Positions 27,327 to 36,088 of a stretch of DNA of 64,000 bases are shown one piece after another. The first letter of the stretch is position 1; every line of letters begins with the position of its first letter. The stretch comes from Sphingopyxis solisilvae (GTDB taxonomy: Bacteria > Pseudomonadota > Alphaproteobacteria > Sphingomonadales > Sphingomonadaceae), in assembly GCF_015475875.1 (NCBI RefSeq), contig NZ_JADKYM010000009.1:1-64000 (forward strand), in the 5' to 3' direction. The notes under the pieces are model-generated. The model worked only from the letters and a program-made list of their open reading frames with translations, searched no databases and was not told where the DNA came from. A program made the translations under genes and the position numbers.

Positions 27327-28256
27327 CTAAATCCGCGTCAGATCCTCGGGCAGAAACTCGCGCGCATAATCGATGAAGGCGCGCAGTTTCGGCATCACCT
27401 GTTTGCGGCTGGGGTAATAAAGGAACAGGCCCGCGGTCGATACCGCCCGCTCGATCAGCACGACCTCCAGCTCGCCGCGCTCGATATGTTCGGTCAGCAC
27501 CGGTTCGGCGGTCATCCCCAGCGCGACACCGGTCCGCACCGCCATGATGACCGCCGATTGTTCGTTGACGATCACCGGACCGGTCACCGGAATTTCGACT
27601 TCGCGGTTGCCGTCGAGGAAATACCAGGGTTGCAGCCCGCCGCTGGCCAGCCGCAGCCGGACGCAGCGGTGATGGCGCAGATCGGCGGGCTCCTGCGGAC
27701 GGCCGTGGCGCTCGAAATAGGCGGGCGCGCCAAAGGCGGCAAAGCGAAACGGCGAGGTCAGCCGCACCGCGATGACATCGGCGTCGAGCGATTCGCCCAT
27801 CCGGACTCCGGCGTCAAAGCCCCCGGCGCTGAGGTCGCTGAGCCCGTCGTCGCCGAAAATCTCCAGCTCGATGTCGGGATAAGTGTCGCAAAAGCCCGCC
27901 AGGATGGGCTCGAACATCGGCTGGATCGCGCCCCGCATCAGGTTGATGCGCAGCCGTCCCGCCGGCCGGTTGCCCAGATTGCGCGCGGCTTCATAGGCGT
28001 CGGCCAGCCCCGAATAGGCGGGCGCGGCACGTTCGAGGAACATTTCCCCCGCCTGGGTCAGCCCGACGCTGCGCGTCGTGCGCATGAACAAAGGCGCGCC
28101 GACGCGCGCCTCGAGCGCCTTGATCGTCTGGCTGATCGCCGAGGGGGACACCCCCAGGTCGGACGCGGCGGCGGAAAAGCTGCGCCTTTGCGCCACACGC
28201 AGGAAAGCTTCGATCCCGTCGAGCGCCCCTTGGGGGATTGTTAAATCCTGCTTCAA
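27327..28256 (-). CDS. LysR-family transcriptional regulator
   Basis: A 309-residue LysR regulator. The N-terminal winged HTH spans about residues 8-68 with AAQRRSFSAAASDLGVSPSA and ISQTIKALEARVGAPLF. The effector-binding domain (about 95-300) has the usual two-lobe pattern, including GRLRINLMRGAIQPMFEP. This outline fits the group that activates or represses a divergent or nearby gene. An inverted repeat at 28264-28290 in front of its own start is a candidate site, and the divergent small exported protein gene begins 84 bases away. Confidence 0.93.
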   Translation of the reverse strand: MKQDLTIPQGALDGIEAFLRVAQRRSFSAAASDLGVSPSAISQTIKALEARVGAPLFMRTTRSVGLTQAGEMFLERAAPAYSGLADAYEAARNLGNRPAGRLRINLMRGAIQPMFEPILAGFCDTYPDIELEIFGDDGLSDLSAGGFDAGVRMGESLDADVIAVRLTSPFRFAAFGAPAYFERHGRPQEPADLRHHRCVRLRLASGGLQPWYFLDGNREVEIPVTGPVIVNEQSAVIMAVRTGVALGMTAEPVLTEHIERGELEVVLIERAVSTAGLFLYYPSRKQVMPKLRAFIDYAREFLPEDLTRI

Positions 28257-28263
28257 AGCACTT

Positions 28264-28290
28264 GCAGATTATAGAGGATTATCTATCTGC
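28264..28290. promoter_or_regulatory. Inverted repeat between LysR gene and divergent gene
   Basis: GCAGAT and ATCTGC arms enclose a 15-base AT-rich centre. LysR-type proteins usually bind interrupted dyads with a T-N11-A core in such divergent gaps, and this is the most symmetric sequence there. Confidence 0.4.
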
Positions 28291-28339
28291 GCAACTGCCC
28301 GTAAAAGGGTTGCACAACAAAACGAAAGGACTCTCTCCC

Positions 28340-28675
28340 ATGGCCTATCAGACCTCCTCTTTCCGCCGCTTTCCTGCCGCTTTCGCTATCGTCGCCGCGT
28401 CGGCGCTGGCGTTCACCGGCCTGATCGCTACCGCCAACCCCGCCTATGCCCAGTCGGGCGGTGACTATCGCTGCGCCGGCCTGGCCGAACAGGCTCATGT
28501 CGCCGCAACCGGCGTCGAAGGCGGCAAGCAGGCGAGCGCCAAGCGCTTCGTTTCGACCGGCAAGAAGCTGTGCGAAGCGGGCAACGAACGCGCCGCCGCC
28601 AAGCAGTTCCGCGCCGCGCTGAAGATTGCCGGCGTCGCCGAAGTCGAAACCGACAGCCGCATGGCTTCGCGCTAA
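28340..28675 (+). CDS. Small exported protein, unknown function
   Basis: A 111-residue protein with a clear signal peptide: basic start (FRRFPAAF), hydrophobic core and cleavage at about AYA-QSGG near residue 41. The mature part has two cysteines (about residues 47 and 75), is Ala/Lys-rich and appears helical (GKQASAKRFVSTGKKLCEAG and KQFRAALKIAG). It is divergent from the LysR gene and may be regulated by it. A strong terminator follows. The frame extends upstream, but the AACGAAAGGACTCTCTCCC leader suits the ATG at 28340. Confidence 0.75.
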   Translation: MAYQTSSFRRFPAAFAIVAASALAFTGLIATANPAYAQSGGDYRCAGLAEQAHVAATGVEGGKQASAKRFVSTGKKLCEAGNERAAAKQFRAALKIAGVAEVETDSRMASR

Positions 28676-28735
28676 GACAGACTGACACCAATCTCCGATC
28701 CGTCCTCTCCCTCTCCCTGACGGATCCACTAAACT

Positions 28736-28768
28736 GGGGCGGCACTCACAACGGGGCCGCCCCATTTG
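28736..28768 (+). terminator. Rho-independent terminator
   Basis: An 8-bp perfect stem, GGGGCGGC and GCCGCCCC, with a 12-base loop, followed by ATTTGTTT. It lies 60 bases after the small exported protein gene. Confidence 0.8.
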
Positions 28769-28791
28769 TTTGCGCGCCGTGAACGTCCGGG

Positions 28792-29505
28792 TCAGCGGCG
28801 GCGGTAGCGGAAGTACCAGACCTCGTGGCCCAGCCGTCGCGCCTTGGCTTCGTAGCGCGTTTCGGGCCATCCGCCCGGTCGGTTCTGGAAATCCTGCGCG
28901 TCTCTGGCCAGCCATTCGAACTGGTGGCGGTGGCGGCGCATGACCATCAGCGCATGTTGCAGATAGACCGGGTGGTCGGTGCCAAAGCGGAACTCGCCGC
29001 CGGGTTTCAGCTTCGCCGCGATCAGGTCGAGCGGCCCGTCGTTCATCATCCGCCGCTTGGCATGGCGCGCCTTGGGCCAGGGGTCGGGGTGGAGCAGATA
29101 GGCAAAGCTCAGCGCGCCGTCGGGGATGCGCTGGAGCACTTCCAGTGCGTCGCCATGGTGGATGCGGACATTGCCCAGCGGCAGTTTTGCGCCATGATCG
29201 CCCGCGACATGCACCAGCGCCTGCGCGACCCCGTTGATGAACGGTTCGGCGCCGATAAAGCCGTGATCGGGCAACATGTCGGCGCGCGCCGCCATATGCT
29301 CGCCGCCGCCGAAACCGATCTCGAAATGGAGCGGGCGGTCATAGCCGAACAGGTCTTCGGCGGTCACCTCGCCGTCGGTCGGCACCGCAATCTGCGGCAA
29401 CAATGTATCGACCAGCTCTTGCTGCCCGGCGCGCAGGGGCTTGCCCTTGGAGCGCCCGTAAAGGCGGTTGATCGTCGTCGGATCGCCGGGTTTATGTGCA
29501 GTCAT
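28792..29505 (-). CDS. trmB: tRNA (guanine-N7-)-methyltransferase
   Basis: TrmB methylates G46 in the variable loop of tRNAs. The 237-residue protein has the SAM-binding FEIGFGGGEHMAARA motif (about residues 59-73), NVRIHHGDALEVLQRIPD, and the family's YLLHPDPWPKARHAKRR (about 142-158) including the catalytic Asp. The start at 29505 gives MTAHKPGDPTTINRLYGR, the usual N terminus; the frame runs further upstream without homology. It follows the exported 365-residue protein gene. Confidence 0.95.
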   Translation of the reverse strand: MTAHKPGDPTTINRLYGRSKGKPLRAGQQELVDTLLPQIAVPTDGEVTAEDLFGYDRPLHFEIGFGGGEHMAARADMLPDHGFIGAEPFINGVAQALVHVAGDHGAKLPLGNVRIHHGDALEVLQRIPDGALSFAYLLHPDPWPKARHAKRRMMNDGPLDLIAAKLKPGGEFRFGTDHPVYLQHALMVMRRHRHQFEWLARDAQDFQNRPGGWPETRYEAKARRLGHEVWYFRYRRR

Positions 29506-29546
29506 GCGGCGCGCGTTAGCGCGGCCGGGCCGCCGGTTAAAGTGCG

Positions 29547-30644
29547 CTATTTCAGTTTTTCGCCACTGTTGATCTGGACCTGGCGATTCTTTCCCCACGT
29601 GCCCACCGTACTGGCGCGGTTGTTGGCGTTTAGTATTTCGATCACACGCTCAGGCGAAGGCAATCGGTCCTGCAACAAGAAATTGATGTCCTGCGTCGCC
29701 GTATGGAGCGTGACATTATAGCGCAAAGAGGCTTTAGTTCCGTTCTTGCTCGCAATCTCGTCCATCGCGACCTTCATTGGCGAGGGGCCGACCCATATCC
29801 CGTTGCCGTTGTCGCCATAAGCGAGCAAATAGCTGGTCTCCGAACCGCCGGGTCGATAGACGGCGATATTACCTTCCAGCTGCCTGTCGCGGCACCATTG
29901 TCCGATAGGCGTTGTAGCTGGTTCTTTCTTGATCGAATCGTCACCGGCAGCGGCCGACATCAGCGCAACACCCAAGGCCTCGGCCGTCAGGTCGCTGCCG
30001 CTCGCATCTGCCGATTTTCCTTGGAACTGGAGGGGTTTGGCGCAGGGAACAGCAGGTGAAGCTGCCTCGGCAGGTGCAATGTTCCGTGGCCATGCAATCT
30101 CCGCCAGCGCTGCGTCCATCCATCTCGCGAGTTCGGCGGGCGACCGCGTTTGCGACGAAGTCCGAATTTTCACATACCAATTGCCGATCGGGAGCAGCAT
30201 TACGCCGGTGCTGCGATAATTGCCGTGCTTCGGCTCGTAGATTGCCCTCAGGCCCGATGCCACCTTCTGCCCCGGCGGGATGAATGCTTCGGGCGCTAGA
30301 ACGATAGCCGGGTTGCCGAAGGTGTCGCGATTCTCGATCGCCCATTGCGCCTGGGCGAACCACACCGGGACCGCGCCATTGGTTTTGCGGTAGAAATAGA
30401 CGGACATGGCTTCCGCCGAACCCGGGGTATCGAACTGCAGACCGACATCCAGATCGTCCGCGGCAAAGCTCGTCGCGCTTGTCCGGGCATTGCCAGCCAG
30501 CGTCGCGGGCACCGATATGCCGCTATGCTGGTGTTTCCAAACTTTACCCGGCTTGACCTTGAGCGGTTCTTGCGCTGCCGTAGAGCCCGCGACCAGCGTT
30601 AACGCTGCCGCAAGAAAACACGCGTTCATCCAATAACTTGCCAT
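29547..30644 (-). CDS. Exported protein, unknown function
   Basis: A 365-residue protein with a signal peptide ending near TAAQ (about residue 24). The mature part is mixed alpha/beta, rich in short strands, with two cysteines (about 196 and 246). Motifs such as KTNGAVPVWFAQAQWAIEN and NGNGIWVGPSP are not recognised. Base composition is a little less GC-rich than its neighbours. It lies between metK and trmB on the same strand. It is probably periplasmic; no function is proposed. Confidence 0.7.
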   Translation of the reverse strand: MASYWMNACFLAAALTLVAGSTAAQEPLKVKPGKVWKHQHSGISVPATLAGNARTSATSFAADDLDVGLQFDTPGSAEAMSVYFYRKTNGAVPVWFAQAQWAIENRDTFGNPAIVLAPEAFIPPGQKVASGLRAIYEPKHGNYRSTGVMLLPIGNWYVKIRTSSQTRSPAELARWMDAALAEIAWPRNIAPAEAASPAVPCAKPLQFQGKSADASGSDLTAEALGVALMSAAAGDDSIKKEPATTPIGQWCRDRQLEGNIAVYRPGGSETSYLLAYGDNGNGIWVGPSPMKVAMDEIASKNGTKASLRYNVTLHTATQDINFLLQDRLPSPERVIEILNANNRASTVGTWGKNRQVQINSGEKLK

Positions 30645-30705
30645 CCCGTCGCTCCCGTAGCCTGATCGCCGAAGCTGTCAGATCGGAGCGGCAATGGCAA
30701 GCCGG

Positions 30706-31926
<1,221 letters not shown>

Positions 31927-31947
31927 GAGAAGCCTTCTGTGAATCGG

Positions 31948-31967
31948 ATATAAAGGAAGCTTTATGT
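31948..31967. promoter_or_regulatory. Palindromic operator-like element upstream of metK
   Basis: ATAAAG (31950-31955) and CTTTAT (31960-31965) form a perfect inverted repeat around a four-base centre, with partial extension outwards. It is in the 51-base lnt-metK gap. ArsR-family regulators of SAM/SAH metabolism (SahR/SamR type) bind palindromes with such arms in front of methionine-cycle genes; this link is from memory of the motif class. A small hairpin in the mRNA leader is the alternative. No SAM riboswitch fold is evident. Confidence 0.45.
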
Positions 31968-31977
31968 GATCGCGCTG

Positions 31978-33747
31978 TTAGCGTCCGCGGCGGCGAAAGG
32001 CAATGGCCGCCGCGAGCAACAGCAGCGCGAATCCGACCGGCAGGATATTGCCGTAACGCGCGAACAGCGTGGGCGCGTGCGCGGGCGGCAGCACGGTGTC
32101 TATCCGCCCAGCGGCGTGCATCGGCAGCGACTTGCGAATGCGGCCATCGGCATCGATTACCGCGCTGATTCCCGTCGGGGTGGCGCGCACGACAGGCAGC
32201 CCTTCCTCGATCGCGCGCAGCCGCGCCTGCGCCAGATGCTGTGGCGGCCCCCAGCTGCCGAACCACGCGTCGTTCGACGGATTGAAGATAAAATCGGGCC
32301 GGTGCTCGCGGTCGACCACCTGCCCCGAAAAGATGATCTCGTAACAGATTTGCAGCCCGGCGCGGCCGAAGGCGCCGAGGTCGAGGGTGCGCGGCCCGGG
32401 GCCGGGCCAGAAATCGATATCGCCGGGTGCGAGGCGCGACAGGCCGATCGCCGAGAGCACCGGGCGCAGCGGCAGATATTCCCCATAAGGGACCAGATGT
32501 GCCTTGTCATACCGCGCGCCGAGGGTGCCGTCGGCATGGACGGTCATCACCGCATTGCGCGCACCGACGACGTCGCCGCTTTTGTCGAGTTCGAGCTTGA
32601 GCGCGCCGAGCAGCATCACGTCATCGGGGTTCATCAAAGCCGTCAACCGCGCCCTCGCCGCGGCGGGCGAGCGGTCATAATAGACCGCCGGATAGCCCCA
32701 TTCGAGATAGTCGGGCACCGCCGCTTCGGGCCACAGGATCAGACGCGGGGTGTCATCTTTCGGCGCGGTCAACCGCGCGAGCTTGGCGAAATTGGTGTCG
32801 GCCTTGGCACCGACCCATTTGTCGGCCTGGCCGACATTGGGTTGAACGACGGTGATGGGGATGGATTTCGGTTGCGGTGTGGCCGCAGCGTTGACAGCGG
32901 TATTCACGAAATTACCGACGGCGCTCGCTTGGGCAAAAACCAGAGTGATCACTGCCGCCGCGACCAATATGCCGCCGAGTATGATGGTCGGAAATGTGCC
33001 ATCCCTCAATGATGGGCTGAGTGCCCGCCGCCATGCCGGCAGCCATCGCACCGCTTGGGCAAGAATGAACCCGGCGGCTAGCATGACGATCGCCGACATT
33101 CCGTAGGTGCCGACCAGCCGTGTGGGTGAGAGCATCGGCGTCATCGGTGCAAGGATCGCGCTCAGCGGGTTCCAAGCAAAGCCGGTGAACACCCAGCTTC
33201 GTAGCCATTCGGTCAGCGTCCACAGCGCGGCGAAGGCGAGGACGAAGGACAGCGAAATCCTCCCCGGAACGGGGAGGGGGACCGCCGTAGGCGGTGGAGG
33301 GGGCTCGCGGCCTTGCAGGACGGTGGTTGAAGGACGCACCCCCCCTCCGTCAGGGCTCTGCGCTGCCACCTCCCCGTTCCGGGGAGGAATGAATTGCCAA
33401 GCCCCCCACGCCGCCAGCGCCGGATAAACCGCCAGATACAGTGCCAGCAGCACAACGGCGATCCACCCCAGCCATGCGGGCATCGCCGCCTGATAGGTGA
33501 ACGCCGTCGCGATCCAGTTCAGCCCGACGACGAAATGCCCGACCCCGAACGCCCAGCCGATCCCGAACGTCCGCCAGCCCTTGGGACTGCGCGCAACCAG
33601 CACCATCCCGCCCGCGAGCGCGAGCAAGGTCAGTGGCCAGAGATGGAGCGGTGCAAAGCCCGTCGCCGAAACGGCGCCCAATGCGAGGGCGATCAGCTTC
33701 GGCCAGCGGTCGGCGAAAGCGGCGATACGGGGAGATAGCGCGGTCAC
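31978..33747 (-). CDS. lnt: Apolipoprotein N-acyltransferase with in-frame repeat insertion
   Basis: Lnt adds the third acyl chain to lipoproteins at the inner membrane. The N-terminal membrane part has about six helices. The C-terminal nitrilase domain carries the triad Glu341 (LWPEAAVP), Lys415 (DKAHLVPYGEYLP) and Cys468 (LQICYEIIF). The 589-residue length exceeds the usual 510-540 because residues about 120-164 are translated from a 133-bp family-A repeat (IPPRNGEVAAQSPDGGG... to ...VPLPVPGRIS), Pro/Gly-rich and without hydrophobic character. The frame stays open, so the protein is probably made with this loop. It lies upstream of metK. Confidence 0.92.
   Translation of the reverse strand: MTALSPRIAAFADRWPKLIALALGAVSATGFAPLHLWPLTLLALAGGMVLVARSPKGWRTFGIGWAFGVGHFVVGLNWIATAFTYQAAMPAWLGWIAVVLLALYLAVYPALAAWGAWQFIPPRNGEVAAQSPDGGGVRPSTTVLQGREPPPPPTAVPLPVPGRISLSFVLAFAALWTLTEWLRSWVFTGFAWNPLSAILAPMTPMLSPTRLVGTYGMSAIVMLAAGFILAQAVRWLPAWRRALSPSLRDGTFPTIILGGILVAAAVITLVFAQASAVGNFVNTAVNAAATPQPKSIPITVVQPNVGQADKWVGAKADTNFAKLARLTAPKDDTPRLILWPEAAVPDYLEWGYPAVYYDRSPAAARARLTALMNPDDVMLLGALKLELDKSGDVVGARNAVMTVHADGTLGARYDKAHLVPYGEYLPLRPVLSAIGLSRLAPGDIDFWPGPGPRTLDLGAFGRAGLQICYEIIFSGQVVDREHRPDFIFNPSNDAWFGSWGPPQHLAQARLRAIEEGLPVVRATPTGISAVIDADGRIRKSLPMHAAGRIDTVLPPAHAPTLFARYGNILPVGFALLLLAAAIAFRRRGR
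33257..33389. repeat. Palindromic repeat family A, copy 4, inside lnt
   Basis: Bounded by ATCCTCCCCGGAACGGGGA and the mirrored TCCCCGTTCCGGGGAGGA. It contains the GGGGGACCGCCGTAGGCGG stem and the CCTCCGTCAGGGCTCTGCGC block. It is the only one of about 20 repeats in the window that lies within a coding region, and it keeps the reading frame. Confidence 0.93.
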
Positions 33748-33780
33748 GCGCGCTGCTTTAGCTGTCCGCCCGCGCCCTCA

Positions 33781-34239
33781 CTAGAGCATATATTTCATCT
33801 GGATTGCCTGCCGCGTATCGCCGGTCACCGCAAAGCTTGCCGATCCGAATTTCGGCGCCCCCATCCCGATCGCGGGATTGCGCGAAAAGCCGAAGCCTTC
33901 CTTGGGCAGGAACAGCGCCATATCCATCTTGTTGTTGCTGTTTTCATCGTGGACGACGGCAATGGCATAGGTGCCATCCCCCGGCGCGACGACTTTGAAA
34001 TCGCCGGCGTTCGCGGCCTTCACCGCCATGCGCACCGATGCCTTGTCCTTGCTGCAATCGGGAAAGGCCTTTGGATTGGCGGTCAGGCACACCAGCACCT
34101 GTCCTTTGGTATTGCGCAGCCCGGTTATGCTGACATCAACCGTCGGCGGCGGGGGGCTCGCGGCGGTGAGTAGCAGCAAAGCTGCCAAGCCCGATATCGG
34201 TGCCGCAAAGCTTGTCCCAGAAGCGAAAGTAAAGGCCAT
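33781..34239 (-). CDS. DUF2141-domain exported protein
   Basis: A 152-residue protein whose mature part is a DUF2141 beta-sandwich: VDVSITGLRNTKGQVLVCLT opens the domain, followed by KASVRMAVKAANAG, YAIAVVHDENSNNKMD and FGFSRNPAIGMGAPKF. Such small exported proteins have no known reaction. A leader of about 30 residues with a Leu-rich core precedes it but lacks a clear basic n-region. An ATG at 34260 would add seven residues. The leader overlaps the last 104 bases of the upstream CrtZ-like gene in a different frame, so the start is uncertain. Confidence 0.78.
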   Translation of the reverse strand: MAFTFASGTSFAAPISGLAALLLLTAASPPPPTVDVSITGLRNTKGQVLVCLTANPKAFPDCSKDKASVRMAVKAANAGDFKVVAPGDGTYAIAVVHDENSNNKMDMALFLPKEGFGFSRNPAIGMGAPKFGSASFAVTGDTRQAIQMKYML

Positions 34240-34885
34240 AATTCCCCCGGTAAGCGGCATGATGCTGCTCGTGATGTGTTGCGGTTATCAGCCAGCGCCC
34301 GACTGGTCCATGAACAAGCGCGCGCGGAAACATTTCCCAGCCCATATGATTGCCGACCCCCATGACCGTCATGATCGTCAACACCAGCCCCAGCACCGCG
34401 ACATGGATCGGGATCAGGAACACGAGCGCGGGGATGACGACCGCGCCGGTGATTGCCTCGACCGGGTGAAAGCTCATCGCCGCCCACGCCGTCGGAGGGC
34501 GGCTTTGGTGATGCACCGCATGCGCGATGCGGAAAAGCCGCGGCCGGTGCATCCAGCGGTGCGTCCAGTAAAACCATGTGTCGTGGGCGAGCAGGTAGGC
34601 GAGCAGGCTGACCGGCAGATACCAGAGCGGAAACGCATCGAGGTCGGTGTAGATGCGCGTCCAGCCGTGCGTCTGCCACCCCCACGCCACCACGCCCGCC
34701 GGGACGCCGTAAATCGCGGCACTGGCGAGGCTCCAGCCGATCTCGCGCCGCATCTGCGGTTCCAGCCCGCGGTAGAGACCGGGATGCTTAAGCCGCGTCG
34801 CCAGCGCGAAACCGCCGCTGCTGAGCAGATAGCGGACGCCGACGATCGCCGTCATGGCCAGTGCCGAGAAAATGATCGCCGCCAT
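34136..34885 (-). CDS. Sterol desaturase/fatty-acid hydroxylase family protein (CrtZ-like)
   Basis: A 249-residue integral membrane di-iron enzyme of the sterol desaturase/beta-carotene hydroxylase superfamily. Histidine clusters are HDTWFYWTHRWMH (residues 101-113), HAVHH (122-126) and HHEQHH (204-209); hydrophobic helices lie between them. It starts 46 bases from the divergent crtY gene, so hydroxylation of a carotenoid ring is the likely role; oxidation of another lipid is possible. Its 3' end overlaps the DUF2141 gene by about 100 bases. The end of the protein (FRFWDKLCGTD) is a family feature, so the overlap is not an artefact of read-through. Confidence 0.82.
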   Translation of the reverse strand: MAAIIFSALAMTAIVGVRYLLSSGGFALATRLKHPGLYRGLEPQMRREIGWSLASAAIYGVPAGVVAWGWQTHGWTRIYTDLDAFPLWYLPVSLLAYLLAHDTWFYWTHRWMHRPRLFRIAHAVHHQSRPPTAWAAMSFHPVEAITGAVVIPALVFLIPIHVAVLGLVLTIMTVMGVGNHMGWEMFPRALVHGPVGRWLITATHHEQHHAAYRGNYGLYFRFWDKLCGTDIGLGSFAATHRREPPAADG

Positions 34886-34930
34886 GCGACTCCTCTAGCG
34901 GGCCGCGCGCGCGGGGGCTAGGGCGGGGCG

Positions 34931-36088
34931 ATGACCGCGCCCGAACCCGATTATTGCGACATTGCCATCGTCGGCGGCGGGCTGGCGGGCGGGCTGGCGG
35001 CGCTGGCGCTCGCGGCAAAGCGGCCGAAACTCGACGTGCGGCTGATCGAACCCGATGCGATTGGCGGCAATCACATCTGGTCCTTTTTCGATAGCGACAT
35101 TGCCAAGCGCGACCGCTGGCTCGTCGCGCCGCTCGTCCGATACCATTGGGACAGCTACGACGTCGCCTTTCCCGAACGCGAGCGCCGGGTGCGGATGGGG
35201 TACAAGAGTATCACCGGCGAAGCGCTCGCCGAAGCGGTGACCGCGGCGCTGCCGCCCGGACGGATCATCGCCGACCGGGCGAAGCATGTTGCGGCGGACC
35301 ATGTGCTGCTGGCACGCGGCGGGCGGCTGTCGGCCAAGCATGTCATCGACGCGCGCGGCACCGGCAAGACCTCGATGCTCGACTGCGGCTGGCAGAAGTT
35401 CGTCGGGCAGGCGCTGACCGTCGAGGGCGGGCATGGCATCGAGCGCCCGCTGGTGATGGATGCGACGGTCGAGCAAATGGACGGCTATCGCTTCGTCTAT
35501 CTGCTGCCCTTCGATGCCGAGACGGTGTTCGTCGAGGACACCTATTACAGCAATGCGCCCGATCTCGATTTCGACGCGATACGCGACCGGATCGCGGCCT
35601 ATGCGGCGCGGCGGCAGTGGAATGTCACCGCTGTAACGCGCGAAGAAACCGGGGTGCTGCCAGTGGTCGTCGCGGGCGATTTCGACCGGCTGTGGCCTCC
35701 AATCGACCGGGTGGGGCGCATCGGGGTGCGCGCCGGGGTGTTCCACGCAATGACCGGCTATTCGCTGCCCGACGCCGTGCGGACGGCGGCGGCGCTGCCC
35801 GCGCTCGTCGACCGCGGCGATCTCGGACCGCGCCTCCGCGCCCGCGCCGCGACGGCCTGGCGCCGCCAGCGTTATTACCGGATGCTTGGCGCAATGTTGT
35901 TCCGCGCCGCCGAACCTGACGAACGCTACCGGATATTCCAGCGCTTCTATGGCCTCGCGCCCGGACTGATCGCGCGCTTTTACGAGGGCCGGTCGAACGC
36001 CGCCGACAAATTGCGCATCCTCTCGGGCAAGCCGCCCGTATCTGTTCGCCGCGCGCTTGCGGCGCTGTCGAAACTGGACTGGAAATGA
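34931..36088 (+). CDS. crtY: Lycopene beta-cyclase
   Basis: CrtY cyclises both ends of lycopene to beta-carotene. The 385-residue flavoprotein has the dinucleotide-binding IAVGGG-type motif IAIVGGGLAGGLAAL (about residues 12-26), the NHIWSFFDSD block (about 46-55), VIDARGTG and MDATVEQMDGYRFVYLLPF. It is the first gene of the carotenoid operon and overlaps crtI by four bases (ATGA). The short divergent gap to the CrtZ-like gene suggests a shared control region. Confidence 0.95.
   Translation: MTAPEPDYCDIAIVGGGLAGGLAALALAAKRPKLDVRLIEPDAIGGNHIWSFFDSDIAKRDRWLVAPLVRYHWDSYDVAFPERERRVRMGYKSITGEALAEAVTAALPPGRIIADRAKHVAADHVLLARGGRLSAKHVIDARGTGKTSMLDCGWQKFVGQALTVEGGHGIERPLVMDATVEQMDGYRFVYLLPFDAETVFVEDTYYSNAPDLDFDAIRDRIAAYAARRQWNVTAVTREETGVLPVVVAGDFDRLWPPIDRVGRIGVRAGVFHAMTGYSLPDAVRTAAALPALVDRGDLGPRLRARAATAWRRQRYYRMLGAMLFRAAEPDERYRIFQRFYGLAPGLIARFYEGRSNAADKLRILSGKPPVSVRRALAALSKLDWK

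Noticed and set aside
31927-31977. SAM riboswitch upstream of metK
   Set aside because: The leader is only 51 bases long, mostly occupied by a simple dyad, without a pseudoknot-like layout; a DNA operator explains it better.
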